Shown: positions 22,776-35,168, counted from the stretch's first letter. The stretch is DNA of 64,000 nucleotides from Orobanche coerulescens (GCA_033398695.1 CM065816.1:134947358-135011357); one strand, 5' to 3'. Program-made: numbers and translations. Notes: generated from the sequence alone by a model not told the origin.

Positions 22776-23030
22776 CAAACTTCTCTGATATATTGTGTTG
22801 ACCAGAACTCGTCTGTAAATATCTCACCTGATACTTATGTTGGTCAAACCTCTCTGATATTTCGTGTTGACCAAAACGCGAATGTTAGTATCTCGCCTGA
22901 TACTTATATTGGTCAAACCTCTTTGACCAAAACTCGCCTGATAGTATCTCGCCTGATACTTATGTTGGTCGAGCCTCTTTGACCAAAACTCTCCTGGTAT
23001 CTCGCCTGATATCTTGTCAGTTCTATACTT
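22776..23030 (+). repeat. 69-bp tandem repeat, about 3.5 copies
   Basis: The word GTCAAACYTCTCTGATAT starts copies at 22776, 22845 and 22914 (69-bp spacing), then a shortened copy at 22970 (56 bp). Each unit carries TTGACCAAAACTCG and ATCTCGCCTGATACTTATG. Because 69 is divisible by three the plus strand stays open (22737-22982) and reads as a repeated SPDTYVGQTSL...VDQN peptide. Related degraded words extend upstream to about 22600. Confidence 0.75.
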
Positions 23031-23129
23031 AGCTAAATTTATATATGATCAATACTTAGTTTAATCTTTTTAAGGCCTATAGAAGATACTCATTAGGTTC
23101 TTCTTTACAATGCCAAGTACATACATTTG
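23031..23129. other. Spacer before hAT pseudogene
   Basis: Short AT-rich stretch with no feature seen. Confidence 0.3.
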
Positions 23130-25750
23130 AAATAATCATGAATACAGGGATGACATCCTCAAAATCTAAAACAGTTTTCCTAACAAAAACATCTAGCGCC
23201 AATTTAGATAAAGTACTAAATTGAAGCTCTTGAGATTTTCACCAATCCAAGGCATCAAAACGAGAGACTACATCCCCATATTGACATCTAAAGACCCCTT
23301 CATCCAAGTAAGTGTCCAACTCCGACTTTGTAGGAGCATTCCCATCCATCGTGTTCAAATACTCGTCACACATAGACAAACTAGAAAGTATAAATTTTCC
23401 TCTTGACATTAAACTTGTGGTAGAAACAAAAGAATCCCTATCTAATATAGGATAACCTTTCGATTGCTCATCTGATCAAGTTTAAAATACTCATTAAACA
23501 AATCATGTAATGCCTCTCGAACCTTCGTCAAATGTGTACGAGCTTCATTCTCATTATATATCTTGTTGAAAGCAAGTTCACCAACCTTATTTTAAACCTA
23601 GGATCAAGTACTGCTCCAATGGCCATCAAATATTACAACTTCCCCAATATTTGTCAAACTTCTCCTTCATTTTTTCAATCATATTTTTTATGAACTCATT
23701 AGGATGATTTTCTTTCTCATCTAAAATGTGTTTAACTATCTAAATCAAGAAAAGCATTAGAAGTTGCATAGTCAGCCCCGGTCATTACACGAGTATCTTC
23801 ATAAAGTACCCCTATAATTCCCACAACATCCTCTACTTTATTCCAATCTCCCGAGCTAGGACAAAATGGTATAAATGCGCTGTTTGTGCAAATATAGGGA
23901 AAGTATCTTTAACTTTAGTAGCTGCGACTAACATTTCATGAGTAAAATCCCAACGAGTAGGACAGTTTATGATTAACTTTTTAACTAGAATTCCCAAATA
24001 ATGCATGATTTCTGAGAACTTCAATAACCAAGATTCTGATTGGTTAATAAATCGTACACTATCATTAACATCTCCAATAATGCATATAGTATCAGAAAGA
24101 CCATCTTGAACAACAAGATTTTGGATATGTGCAGCAATGTTTTAAAAGGCGCCCGAGGCGCATGCCTCGAAGCATTCCTTGAGTCGAGGCAGCGAAAAAA
24201 CACCCTCGAGGCAGTGCCCCTTCCACCTTTGCTGAGGCCTACGCCTCGATCTTGTGAGGCACACTTGAGGTGCGTTTGAGGTGTATTTTAACGCCACAAA
24301 TCTGTGAGGCGTTCGGCCTTTTTCTCAGGAAAAAAAGGAAAAAGAAAACTCATATGTGAGTCTGCGTGCGAGTTGGGGGCCTGTGGTTGATTGATGAGAA
24401 ATGAGATAAGTCACACAGAGGCCTTTTAATATAAGTGGTTAAAGCCTAACTATCCCTAGTTATATCAAGTACTATTAGACTTTATAAATATAGAGTTACA
24501 CCTGGATATGTTAAATTTATGAGTTCTTTTCTTTTCTTTTAAAAACATGTGAAATTATTTTTTGTTAAATCCTCAAATTAATAAATATTAATTAAATATT
24601 AAAATTTAGTCCAAACTTTATAGCGAATTCAATTTAATTTAGTGAAAAAAAGGTAACCTGATATAGTTTTTAATCTTTACTCGATAAAAAATAAATAATA
24701 TTGAGGCTTGCGCCTCAATACTATGACATTATTGTAATCTAATTTACTTTTTATTGTTTTACTAATGTCTATCAATACTATAATATTTTTATGAGTTTTT
24801 TTATGAGTTTTTTTATTTTAATCGAGATTTATGCCTCAATGCGCCTCGAGACTTACGCCTCGCCTCGTCTGGCCAAAACGCCTCAAACTCACCTTGAACC
24901 TTTTAAAACATTGATGTGCAGCACACCTAACATGGAACAACTCACCATCCAATGGTAGCTTGCGACTCTTGGAGAATGTTTCTTTGACAATTATAAGTGC
25001 GACATTGTTATTTGTAGCATTGTCCACTGATATAGTGAAGACTTTATGTTTCATTCCCTATTCCTTTGTACACTCCATAAGCACATCAAATATGTCAACA
25101 CCTGAAACTATCAATAACATAATTTAAATCATCGATGACCGTACATGTTTATGTATCACCAGAAAAATATACATGTTCATAAAAAAATTGAATGTATTGA
25201 AATGAGAAAGATAAAATTATCAGTGTGTGGAGGAGGAAGAAGGATGAAGATAAAGAACCCGCCTTTAAAGTTGCCATTGTGAATCAACAAAGTGCCTAGT
25301 GACACACATATAAGATATCTTTTCCACCTTTGTCTTCCAAATATCCATAATAAATCAAATCTTATTAATGCTTTTCCACATCGAGTGGAACTTTTTCTTC
25401 TCACTTCTTGTCATGTCACGAGATATCTTCTCGAATTATGGGAGATAAACTTTGAACATAAAAGAAAATTCGTAGTTTTCCACAGAATTAAATGGCTGTT
25501 CATGCATTAGTATCAAGTGCTTCGAATGATCATATCTCCCGTCAGACAAAGGATTCATCTCAAACTTCGATTTTGCAGGCGGAAATTGTAAAGTCTTTTG
25601 TTTCTTTGTATCAAGTTTTTTTTTTTTTTTTTGTAAACACCTATCCAAATGATTCAAAAGATCGCTTGTTGTACCACAAAGTGGCCTACAAAGAAAAGCT
25701 TGACAATGTAGATATTGAAACTTTTGGATCCGATTAGCTAAAGTCATTGC
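23130..25750 (-). pseudogene. hAT-superfamily transposase pseudogene
   Basis: In minus-strand order: a BED-type zinc finger end with CGTTSDLLNHLDRC and the MHEQPFNSVENYEF block (25436-25747); the catalytic-core segment KVFTISVDNATNNNVAL and HVRCAAH (24836-25054); then, after the inserted MITE, QNLVVQDGL, NCPTRWDFTHEML (23833-24134); and a dimerisation-region remnant with KSELDTYLDE near 23300. This is the usual order for plant Ac/hAT transposases. Many stops and frameshifts break it. The ends of the host element are not established; a candidate 5' end lies at 27157. Confidence 0.75.
24135..24913. mobile_element. hAT-type MITE (779 bp) inside the hAT transposase
   Basis: Perfect 13-bp terminal inverted repeats CAATGTTTTAAAA/TTTTAAAACATTG are flanked by the 8-bp direct repeat ATGTGCAG (24127-24134 and 24914-24921), the hAT duplication length. 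Its interior ends are packed with GAGGCG/GCCTCG words on both sides, and the middle is AT-rich. No coding sequence. It splits the conserved CAHIxNL motif of the surrounding transposase; removing the MITE and one duplication lets the frame read through that motif. Confidence 0.85.
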
Positions 25751-26955
25751 AATGAAATCTTTATGAGCTCTTTAATTCTTTTTTCTTTTTTTCTTACAAA
25801 ATCTACCTTTGTCATCCTCATTTTCACCCCATGTTCATCAGCAACACCCCCTTCATCTCCAAAATTTAGATCTCCAGAAAAAAAAAAAAAGAAGAAAGAA
25901 AAAAACTTCTATATTATTCCCCCATCATTATTTATGTTTTCCAATCAAAGTTCGTCTACTTGAAGTGCTTCCTCCGCTACATTTGAGGAGTTCATATCAA
26001 ATTATGAAAAAATCACCTAAAAAATAAAAATATATTGTGAGCCATTAACCAATCAAGTCATAAAACTAAAGTGCATAATGACCTTCAATTGAGTAAATGC
26101 AGACAGAGACTTATAGAATGAGATATCCCTGATCTACAGAATGCAAATAAATTTCGTTTCATAATGAATTCGTCAAAGAACAATAAATAACAAAATACTT
26201 AAAAAAGACAACCTGAACTAAAAAAAAAAAATTGCGAAAATAAAAATAAAATAATATTGAAATCATAATGTGATATGAATATAATTGAAATTTGAAACGA
26301 AAATGTAACAGGCTCCATTTAAAAAAGAAGTGGTTCAACAATTAAGAAAGTTCCATGTAAGAAACCTTCAAACTAATTTGCAGAAGATCACATAAATGTA
26401 AACCAAGTTAAAGTCAAGAACACATCTTGAAGTCAACTAATGCCAGACTGTTAGAACACTAATCAAATACTGAAGAAATAAACTTACTCAAGCCAACCGA
26501 GTCCAGAAAAATAACACGACATAGTGAAAGTTAGTTAAAAGATCAAGGAACAAAATTGCAAAACTGCATACAAATCAAATGCACATCTCCAATCCCGAAT
26601 AAAATCCACAATGTTCGCTGGAACAGAAAAAGAACGAAGAAGAAATAATAGAGACCGAGCGAGAGAAAAGAGAGTATGTTGTGGCACAAAATAACATAGT
26701 GATCGAACCGACTACTTCATACTCATCGTCCAAGGAGTTAGGGGTAAGAGTAACAATCCATACCTAACATTATGGTAAGATATGCCTCAGAGAATCAGAA
26801 GAGAGGCATCGTTCAGCTGTAAGAAGTTCAAAAGAGACGAGAAACACCAACTTTAAAATGAACCCTTGTAGAACACAGGACTAACAGTAGAAGGAGGCGG
26901 AGAAATGAAATAAAACTCTACATATTTTCTTTTTAATTATATATATATAATATAT
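25751..26955. other. AT-rich DNA without recognisable genes
   Basis: Short frames only, mostly poly-Lys/Phe low complexity. It may be the 5' non-coding part of the hAT element, given the minus-strand orientation of the transposase. Confidence 0.25.
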
Positions 26956-27157
26956 TAAATATAAAAAATAATTGATTCGAGTCGAATATTCATTAACAAA
27001 ACGAATCAAATACCATCAGATTTGTATTTTGATTCGTTATGTCGACGAATATAAAGTAGAACTTGAATTTGAATTCGAATTCAAAAAACCGAATATGAAT
27101 CGGGCCAAACAAATTCGAATCACAAATCAAATAAAAAAATCGATTCCTTAACAGCCC
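26956..27157 (-). repeat. Possible hAT subterminal region
   Basis: Read on the minus strand from 27157 it begins TAGGGCTGTTAAGGAATCGA and continues with repeated TTCGAATTCGAATT and CGATTC words. This style of terminus is common in plant hAT elements. No matching left end or 8-bp duplication was found, so this is tentative. Confidence 0.25.
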
Positions 27158-27329
27158 TATGCAACACCAAAGGTCGGGCAGAGAGCCGCACATGAGCAGA
27201 TACACGATTTGGCCCACGAGCATGTGGTCGTTGTCCCTGTAGGTTCGGACTATTGATCTTGAGCACAAGCAGATGCACAAGCAGTTGGTCGTACGTGACC
27301 GGTCATGGGTTTCTGTGGGCAAAAAAATG
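27158..27329. other. Spacer with no feature seen
   Basis: GC-moderate sequence between the possible hAT end and an LTR-like segment. Confidence 0.2.
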
Positions 27330-28923
27330 GGACAGCGGGTTTCACCCTGCTTTTTATTTACTTCTCCCTTCTCATGATGGCCGGACGATTTTGACTAGGT
27401 TCGGATTTTTTGGCCGATTTTGCTTCATCCAAGTGTGTTTTGGAAGGAATTTTAAGATAACAAAATCTAATCCCCGTTCACATCGGATTGAGGTAGTTTT
27501 CTTGATTTTTTTGGATTAACTTTTTGGGGTTTTGTTCTTGTTTCTGATTTTAGCCTAGTTTTGATGAATCAATTGGTGTTATCTAATATTATTGATCGTA
27601 TTCTATGGATTATATATCCATATCTTGAATTCATTAAACCTGATTGGTGATTTTGGTGTTCATGAGAGACCTTGGAGATTTATTGTTTGATTTAATATTT
27701 CAATGGGTTTTCATTCGAGTGTTGGGCATTTTTTCCCGTCGTTTTTTATTGTTGTTCCCATAGTAATCGTGTTGTTGTTGTATTTTCACATAAGATGTAG
27801 GTTTTAGGGCTTTCCGATTGAGCTATGTTCTTCGGAGTATTCATGTATCAGTTATCGAAGCAAGTATCTGGTCTATACGATTCATATCTTGTGAATTGAG
27901 GTTTTGTATTTGATTTTGTGATGGTTTGTTCATCTCGTTCAATGTGGTTTATGTGAATTATTTATTATAGATGTCTCGTTGTGTTGATGTCGTTCTTGAA
28001 TATTTCTTGTTGTGGAATCGTGTTGGTTGTGATGATTGAATTGGTTTGCTTGTACACTTGGATATGTATTGAGTAACCTTGTTGATCAATGGATATATTA
28101 TGTATTGAATGTGTATTGATCGTGATGGTCGTTGTGATGTCAACTGATTGTGTATTATTGTGTGATGAAATGTTATTGTTGTGTGTTGTGTCGCTAAGTT
28201 CACTGATGCAGATCCGACGGGGCCTATGAGGGTACATGGCAGGGGACCATGGAGTCGGAGCTTAGTAAGTGGTTCTGAGGTTCAATCGTGTGGGTCTAAT
28301 GAGTCTTATGATGACATGTGTTTAGCAATCATGGGGTCAGAATACTACATGGTCCAACCGTGGAGATTCGATGGGATATACGGTGACTCGTGGTGGGAGA
28401 TCACGAAGTCCTGGACTTGAGTGGTGATTCTTGTGATTGTGATGGTTGGCTCATTCTGTGCGGGTGTTAAGCCTACGGAGACATAAGACAGGAGATCACA
28501 GGCTCACGAGCATATTTTGATGTTTAAGATTTGTAAATCGACTTTTATGGAAAATGATTTCGGACCAAGACGGAGTCGACTTTTGGAATGATTTTGTAAC
28601 TAAGGACTTGAGGTTCTAAAGGCTTTTCATTTTCGAAGAATTGAGTTTGGTTTCACAACTTTAAAACCACTTGGTAATTTTTCACAAGTGATTGTCGTAG
28701 CTGATATTTGCATGGTATATTTTGTACAGTTAGAATACTTATAATAGCGCTATATATCCCGAGCATGGCTTCTATAAATTTCAGGTACTCCTAGTTCGAG
28801 GGAGCAGTCACATGGTCAGCATGAAAGATATATGAGTCGCGATAATAATCAAGCGATAGTTCTGTTTTATTTTATTTTATTATCATTATGTTGTATCCAT
28901 TACCGTTGCTGTACTTAGACCCC
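27330..28923 (+). repeat. Gypsy-like LTR fragment, plus orientation
   Basis: Landmarks match the R-U5 part of the E1-E3 LTR family: a leader-like start after a TTTTTATTTAC box, ATGTCTCG at 27971, GATCCGACGGGGCCTATGAG at about 28211, and an acceptor-like AATTTCAGGTACTCC at 28787. Overall similarity to E1-E3 is low, so this is a different family. The U3 part upstream is missing. It abuts the oppositely oriented segment at 28924. Confidence 0.45.
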
Positions 28924-30948
28924 CCGTATGTGTAACACCCCCAATCCGCTCAGGGATATTACACGCCGTTGAACCTTTCCTCAAGGATCTACCAGACTGG
29001 TAACAACATAGAACAACTCAACAATGCCTTTAAGGCTAAAATGACTCAGTAGACCGATTTGGTCTTTTAATAAATACATACAACTCAAACTCATTACATG
29101 CCCATGCAGGGGTCGAATACAACACACTTCCGTACAACGGTAAAGAATACTGCAGCGGAAAATAAACTATAACTAAACCAATGACATCATACGGATCCTC
29201 GTGTGATTAGTATCGTTCATCTTTCATCATCCTTCGTGCCGACCCTGTGTTATGCTCCCAAACCTGAATGCAAAAACAGACATCCACCCCCCGAATACTC
29301 GGGGGTTAGCAAAACTCCACTGTTTTGCTAGTGCAAGAACAAAGTGCAAATACGAGCCATACAATTCGCATTCCACGAATAACAATAATCAGGAATCCTC
29401 AAAGGTCCAAACATGACGAAAAGTACTCCCTGAGGCAAGAGTTTGGGTGAAACGTTCCAAAACCGAAAGATCACAAATCAAGGGAAACGATTTATAAAAC
29501 AGTTTAAAGATGCCATCGAGAGTTTTAATAGAAAATAATTTAGGATTATCAAATCCTTCTCTTATCAAAATCAACAGGGTCCTCGACCAGTAGGCGGAAA
29601 GAAATTTGCAAGAAAAACATTCAATCAACACAAGCGAGTCTTCACAAATATTTCCATGGGGTTCTCGACCCAATCCAAATGATATCAACACGAGATCAAT
29701 CATCTCAACATCACACGGGGTCCTCGACCCAAAACACAGAATGATCAACACAGTATAATCAAAGACACAGCCTCTCGTCCGACCAATACTGCTCAAGACC
29801 CCTGATTAATTAACCCTCGGAGATCTCGTCAAATGTCCTTGGTTAATTAACCCTGATACCAACGTTTAAAAAAATAAGTTGAAAACAAACTTTCAGAAAC
29901 ACGGATCACGGTCTATATCAAGACCAACATTTTAAAGAGAGTTGGAAGAACTTTGAAATACGATAATCGTTCGGTAATGGGGTCTTAGCTATCACTCAAA
30001 TATCCGTTACTGATAAGCCTTCCAGGCGCCTCCACTAAAACACCTATGCACCGGCGTTCGCTCCACTATGTCGGCCGCCCCTTGAACACGCATCAGGTTA
30101 AACACCGGCGTTCACCAACCATATGGAGCCACACATTGCAGCGTACACCAGGTCGGATTACACGCCCCGCCCTCAGAGGATCCCGGATATGACGTCTCTC
30201 ACAACAAGTATTCACAATGTCACAAACATCAAGCACACAGTCAATCGTTGTAACAATTATCAAATCAATACACCAATTCACATAAGTTATCCGTCAGTCC
30301 ACAACCACACGAATAAATAACAACACGCACGTCAACCATAACGCGACGGAAAGAAGCAATATACGTACACACGCATTATCAAGCGCAACATCAACACCAA
30401 ACATATCCAAAGGATTCACGTAGTCACTTACAACCCACACAATTTACAAAACACACGCATTTTGAAAGTGAGCCTTTAACGAGGCTAGCCGAATCTTTTG
30501 AAAACTCATTTCAAACAAACAAACAAACATACCAACACGATCACCAATCATCATATCCACAAAATAAGAAATGTATGGACAAGGTACTTGCCTCGAATAA
30601 GAACAATGCGGAGAATCGACCGAAGTAGGTTGGCACGAACCGACTACGAACCCGCCGACTCCACCGAACACCAACTCGCGATAATAAACTACGAAGGACA
30701 ATAATAACAATGAAAATGAATTCCATAGCACGACTTAAAGCCGTTGAATTCAAAGAACGAATGACGAAAGTTCAAATGTTTCCCCCAAAACGGCCAAGAA
30801 CACGATTCGTCCCGTCAAAACACGAAAACAGAAATCCAAATTGAAATATGGATATACAATCCATAGGATATGTTTAACAACATCATTTAACAACAATCGA
30901 TCCATCAAAAATGGATGGAAAACGAGATCAAGAACAATGTTATATAAA
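28924..30948 (-). repeat. Gypsy-like LTR, minus orientation
   Basis: The left edge TGTAACACCCCCAATCCGC matches the 3' terminus of the E1-E3 type LTRs on the minus strand. An acceptor-like TTTTTGCATTCAG|GTTTGGG (29266) and a donor-like CGAGGCAA|GTACC (30587) are placed as in that family. It stops without a recognisable TG start, next to a plus-strand primer site at 30949. No primer site lies below 28924, so this is a 3' or solo LTR fragment. The tail-to-tail pair with 27330-28923 implies rearrangement or separate insertions. Confidence 0.45.
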
Positions 30949-30963
30949 TGGTATCGGAGCTTA
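30949..30963 (+). other. Primer binding site, E4
   Basis: TGGTATCGGAGCTTA equals, base for base, the primer sites of E2 (53544-53558, minus) and E3 (61097-61111, minus), and the following GGTT...AACCTAGGCTGTCGGGT also matches them. The sequence is of the tRNA-Met type used by many plant LTR elements. Confidence 0.7.
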
Positions 30964-33222
30964 GGTTGTGGAAACCTAGGCTGTCGGGTCAAGTAGGGTC
31001 TGTTGAGTTTTGTCTCGTCGGATTTTATCTGACTGAGACGTGTCGCGACGCATCGTCTGAGTTTGTTGGTCGTGATTAATATCGTGGGGCGATCATCATC
31101 TTCGTGCGACCTGTGGATATAAGTCTCACTTCTTTGTGTTTGTGCCTCGTCTGATGCGAGTTACAGGTATGATTATGAATTAATTGACGGAATCCTCTTA
31201 TGGATTTTGATTTCGTGATATGTTGTTATTTGACTCTCATATTTCGTTCATATGAGGAGTAGTGTCGCTGGATTGTGCATGTTAGACTGTATTTCTTTTA
31301 TCCGATGCGTGAGTTATTTTGTAATGGCTTTCGGTATTTTACCGACTGAGTTTTATTTCAAAAACCAATTCCCTTAACAGAGTTTTTGGCATTATGGCCT
31401 TGATCGTTTTGGCAAAATTCTTATGACGGTATTTAGTTTTTTGTAAATGGCTTTTGTGAGTTTTTGAAATATTACCGTCATTGGCCTTTTTGGCGTTTTT
31501 GTAAATGGTTTTTAGCCTGGTGGGTTCCGGCGCGGGACCCACGGCGCTATAATGTTCCGTGTAATTACCTGAAATTTTTGGGCATTCTAGCCAATTGAAT
31601 TATCTTTGAAGACCTTGAGTATCTTAGAAAATAAATTTCGAGACGTATTTTTAAAATGAATTATTTTCTCGTGGTACATCCAAAGTGCCACCATATATTT
31701 CAAAAATTTTCTACCTCGAGGACCAAAATGTTTTGAGATATTTTCAATGTTTTAGAAACACTTTTACTTAGACCCGAGGGTCGAATATTTCGAAAGTTTT
31801 TTACTAAGAGAAAGTGTCCTCATTTTTATCAAATGCGAAATTGTTTTCCAAAGTCTCGATAACAATGTTTCATGTTTGTACTTTTTTTGAAAGGTGATAC
31901 ACAAGATCAACCGGTGTTTTTCTAAATTATTTTCAAAAGGTGGTTTTCGTTTTTAAAACCCATCATTTCCTGCTTGTGGTCGGAGAAGGTGTGTATGATT
32001 GTGTACATACGTGCTTGTTTCGTGATGTTTAGTAATTATATGCTGGGTATCGTTCGGGCCGTTGTAATCTTCGAACGTTGCCGTTGTTGTCGTGATTTTT
32101 GTATGTGTTGATATGTTGTGCTGAGTTGGCATCTCCGCTATGTTGTTTTGCGACGTTATGCCCCATTGTATCTAGCATTTGTATTTTCGGTATGCCGAGC
32201 CGAGGTGTTTCAGCCGTGATGTGCCGGGGCATGCACGTGTAAATTGTCCTTCTCGTCAGTAACGCGTTTCAACTGCGGACTCGGGGGACACCGAATCCAG
32301 TTTTGAGAATTGGTTACCGAGACTTTCGTAGTTCGCGCTTCAGCACATATACCAGAATCGGCTCTTAGAGGCCCATGGGAGATTTTTCTGTAGGTTGCTT
32401 TTTGTGTTGTTACCTTGTTTCCGTTGTTGTGAGTTGCGGGGACGACATTTCTTTTATAAGAGGTCGAATATAATACCCATATTATTTTTGGCTTCTGCAT
32501 TTTCTCTTTCTCAATTCTATCAACTCGCTCGTGTTCGTTGATACTTTTTGAACTTGTTCTGTATTTCGGTTTCATCGTTCGGACGAGCTGTGATCTTGTT
32601 TTGAGTCGATCTGGTTATCGCTGTGACTTTTCCGAGTTCGGTTCGATTCTTGTGAACCTTGGAGTTGTTGTTTGAATTTTATTGTTCTTCGTGATTCGAA
32701 CATGATTGTTCAATTTTTATTGTCTTGATCGTTGTGGTTCGATCATTTGATTGTTCGGTTTTTATTGATCTCATCTCGTGATTGTTGAACGTTCAGACTC
32801 CTTCGTAATTCCCTTAAGTTCAGGAAATTAGTCTTGTTTCGATCTTCCAACCCTTGGGCGGTGGAATTCCATATTTGTTCAGTGTTTGGCTCGTGTTTTG
32901 ATTGATGAACCGTTGGGTTGGTCAATCGTATTGATTTTCGTTCGTTGTGTTTTGTGATTGTTCGGATAATCAACTTGATTGTACTATCTATTTGATGACG
33001 CTTGTCACTTGTTGATTTTATTATGTCTCTACCGGTGGCAGTGTGTTAGTCGTCGTGGAGCGTGTTTTCACGCCGTATATTCCTTTGCGTTGCTTGTAAC
33101 GTTTCGCCGATGGGCGTAAGTTACGCGTTTCTTGTGTATCTCGTTGAGTCTTCCTGGCGGGATATTGCTTCTCCCTACTTGTTTTAAGTTTCGGGACGAA
33201 ACTTCTTTTAAGGAGGGTAGTG
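30964..33222 (+). mobile_element. E4 internal region, non-coding
   Basis: Between a primer site and a 3' LTR this 2.3-kb stretch has no gag or pol motif in any frame; all open frames are short antisense ones. It ends with AAGTTTCGGGACGAAACTTC and AAGGAGGGTAG, the same pre-LTR signature as E1-E3. A segment at 31512-31565 (AGCCTGGTGGGTTCCGGCGC) resembles the tail of an E1-type LTR, so an internal rearrangement is likely. It is either a LARD-type non-autonomous element or a deletion derivative. Confidence 0.5.
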
Positions 33223-34018
33223 TGTAATACCCGTAATTTCGATTTCCGGTAATTTCTTTTTTTTCGGTGAAAGTCCGTTTTGACGACTCGCTCATGACCA
33301 TTTAGTGATTCTGAGAATGATTAATTCTGCAATTTTTGTCATCCGAGTTCGTTTCGGTGTCGTTTTGTTGAGTTCCGTGCTTTTTGGCGACTTTTCCGCA
33401 CTTGAGTTCGATTCTTGCGAATCTCGTTCGAAACTGCTGTTTCGAGTTTCCCGTAAGTCCGTTTAACTTTGTTAGACGTGTTGTGAACTTCGGTTTGATT
33501 ATTCGATCACGTATCGTGATTTTCGGACGTTTTGGGCAATTTTCGTAATTTCCCAAAGTTTGAGGTAATTACTTTTCGTTGTCGAATTTCGAGCCTTCGG
33601 GTGGTCGGAATCGTATGTTCTCTTAGTGCTCGAATTCATCTTTACGAGTACTTCGTAACCATATCTTCAATTCGAATTCAAGTTTGGGTTTCGGGGTCAT
33701 TCGGGCCGTCGGAGTTGGCCCCGGCCGAGTCATGGCCGGCAAGCAGGCCTGTGCCGCGACTGACGAGTTACGCGGTAGTGCTCAGCGATTATGTACGTAA
33801 GGCCGATTACGTACATAAGCCTTGGCGATTACGTACGTAACACCGCCGGCATTTTGGCGATGACTTCGGCCATGGCGATTCACGTAAGCCCTTGGCCGGT
33901 TACGTACGTAACCCTGCCGGCAGGCAGCCTATTTAAGGCCCTGCAATCCGGTTTTTCACCATTTTTCTCATTCCTTTCCTTCTCTTCCGCGCCTGGAGGT
34001 GTGGTTACCATGGAGCCA
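33223..34018 (+). repeat. E4 3' LTR, part 1
   Basis: Begins TGTAATACCCGTAATTTCG after the purine tract. Landmarks of the E1-E3 LTR family recur (ATCACGTATCGTGATTTTCGG, the CGTAATTTCC segment). A palindrome cluster lies at 33775-33913, followed by CTATTTAAGG (33929-33938). It is cut at 34018 by the copia element and resumes at 38403. Confidence 0.7.
33775..33913 (+). promoter_or_regulatory. Palindrome cluster in E4 LTR promoter
   Basis: Repeated GATTACGTACGTAA words, including the perfect 16-bp palindrome GGTTACGTACGTAACC (33898-33913), ending 15 bp before a TATA-like CTATTTAAGG. It occupies the same LTR position as the clusters of E1, E2, E3 and the copia LTRs. Confidence 0.55.
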
Positions 34019-35110
34019 TGTTGTAATATGGAGGACATAACATACGTAATATGAAGTATTAACGTATGTAATAGCAAGTCACCTTAAGACTCACCTAATG
34101 TCACCTGATGGGTTAGCGCACGCTACGAAGAATCATTAACGTACGACAAAGGACATTTAATGTACGTAAGACAACATGCTTAACGTACGTAATGTAATTT
34201 GAATACGAATTCAAATTAAACAACCGTTGGAAGCTTCGGAGTCAAAGTAAAAAAGGCATGCAACGAATCTATGACATTAAGGATTAATGTATGCTACGAA
34301 TCAAGCTTAATTAACGTACGCAACATCAAGCAGTTAACATACGCAACGGAGAAGAGCTATTGTACGTAAAAGGTTGGACAGAAGCTACTGGACTGAAACT
34401 GCAAGCAGATAACGTACGCTATAGGGAGGCTTTAACACACGTAAAAGCATTAACGTATGCTATGGATGAAGCATAACGCACGCTATGAAGAGGCAGTGAG
34501 CTAAGGGCTAGTTGAGAGAATTTGCCTATAAATACCAAACCATGTGGTATCATTCAACACAACAACTACATGCAAATCACATATTGATCAGATATCATTG
34601 TATACATTATTGTTGTATTTGTACTTAATTGATAAGTGTTTGAGTGTTCATACACGAAAACATATACAAGAGAGGAAAGAAAGGATTGTATATTGATTCG
34701 GTGTTATTAAGACCGTTGATCCGGCATTATTAGAATCATATCTAAATCCGAGTGAGGTATGTCTAGTACCAATCGAAAGCTAGATAGGTTGCTTTCTTTT
34801 CCGATAGAAAAGGAAAATGGTTTATCTTGGACCGACATAAAGACAAGAGTGTAACGCTTTATCTCGGACCGATAAAAGACGAGATTATAACGGTATCCCT
34901 CAGACTGATAGAAGAGGAGGTGTAGAGGTTGATCTTGAGCCTAGAAAAAAAGATACGGAGAGATGATGTAGGCACGTTTGGCCGAACCTCTATAAATATT
35001 GTGTCGTTTGTCTCTCGCAATTTAGTTACGCTTCCACAAATGCAAAAGAGTTTGAAAACTCTACTCCATGATATTAACCACCATTCTAAGTGGGGTGCCA
35101 ATTCCCAACA
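34019..35110 (+). repeat. Copia 5' LTR with internal deletion
   Basis: Collinear with the 3' LTR except that the first 11 bases TGTTGTAATAT join directly to GGAGGACATAACATACG, which in the 3' LTR lies about 170 bp further in. Either an internal deletion occurred or the start is missing and the match is fortuitous. It ends ATTCCCAACA at 35110. TATAAATA lies at 34527-34534, downstream of the palindrome cluster 34056-34490. Confidence 0.75.
34056..34490 (+). promoter_or_regulatory. Palindrome cluster in copia 5' LTR
   Basis: More than ten words of the TTAACGTACGTAA and GTTAGCGCACGCTA type, spaced irregularly at 15-45 bp, end about 35 bp before TATAAATACC. The cluster is repeated in the 3' LTR (37318-37790) and the partial LTR at 1-490. 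Confidence 0.55.
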
Positions 35111-35168
35111 ATTGGTATTAGAACGGTATCTCTAAAAGTGGCTTAACATCCAACGAGAAAAAGATCCA

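Noticed and set aside
25610..25633. Long T-run as a possible LINE or SINE tail
   Set aside because: It lies within the hAT pseudogene and no RT or SINE promoter boxes or flanking duplication were found.
30949..30963. tRNA-like sequence TGGTATCGGAGC
   Set aside because: Only the primer-site complement of a tRNA 3' end; no cloverleaf is present here or at the E2 and E3 copies.
30444..30992. Several minus-strand frames of 70-95 codons
   Set aside because: They overlap each other in different frames inside an LTR-like segment and show no domain.
32029..33556. Minus-strand Lys/Arg/Asn-rich frames
   Set aside because: Antisense to the E4 internal region and LTR, charged low complexity, with no start context or homology.
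34056..34490. Regularly spaced palindromes that could suggest a CRISPR-like or satellite array
   Set aside because: Spacing and words vary, the blocks lie inside LTRs, and the host is eukaryotic.
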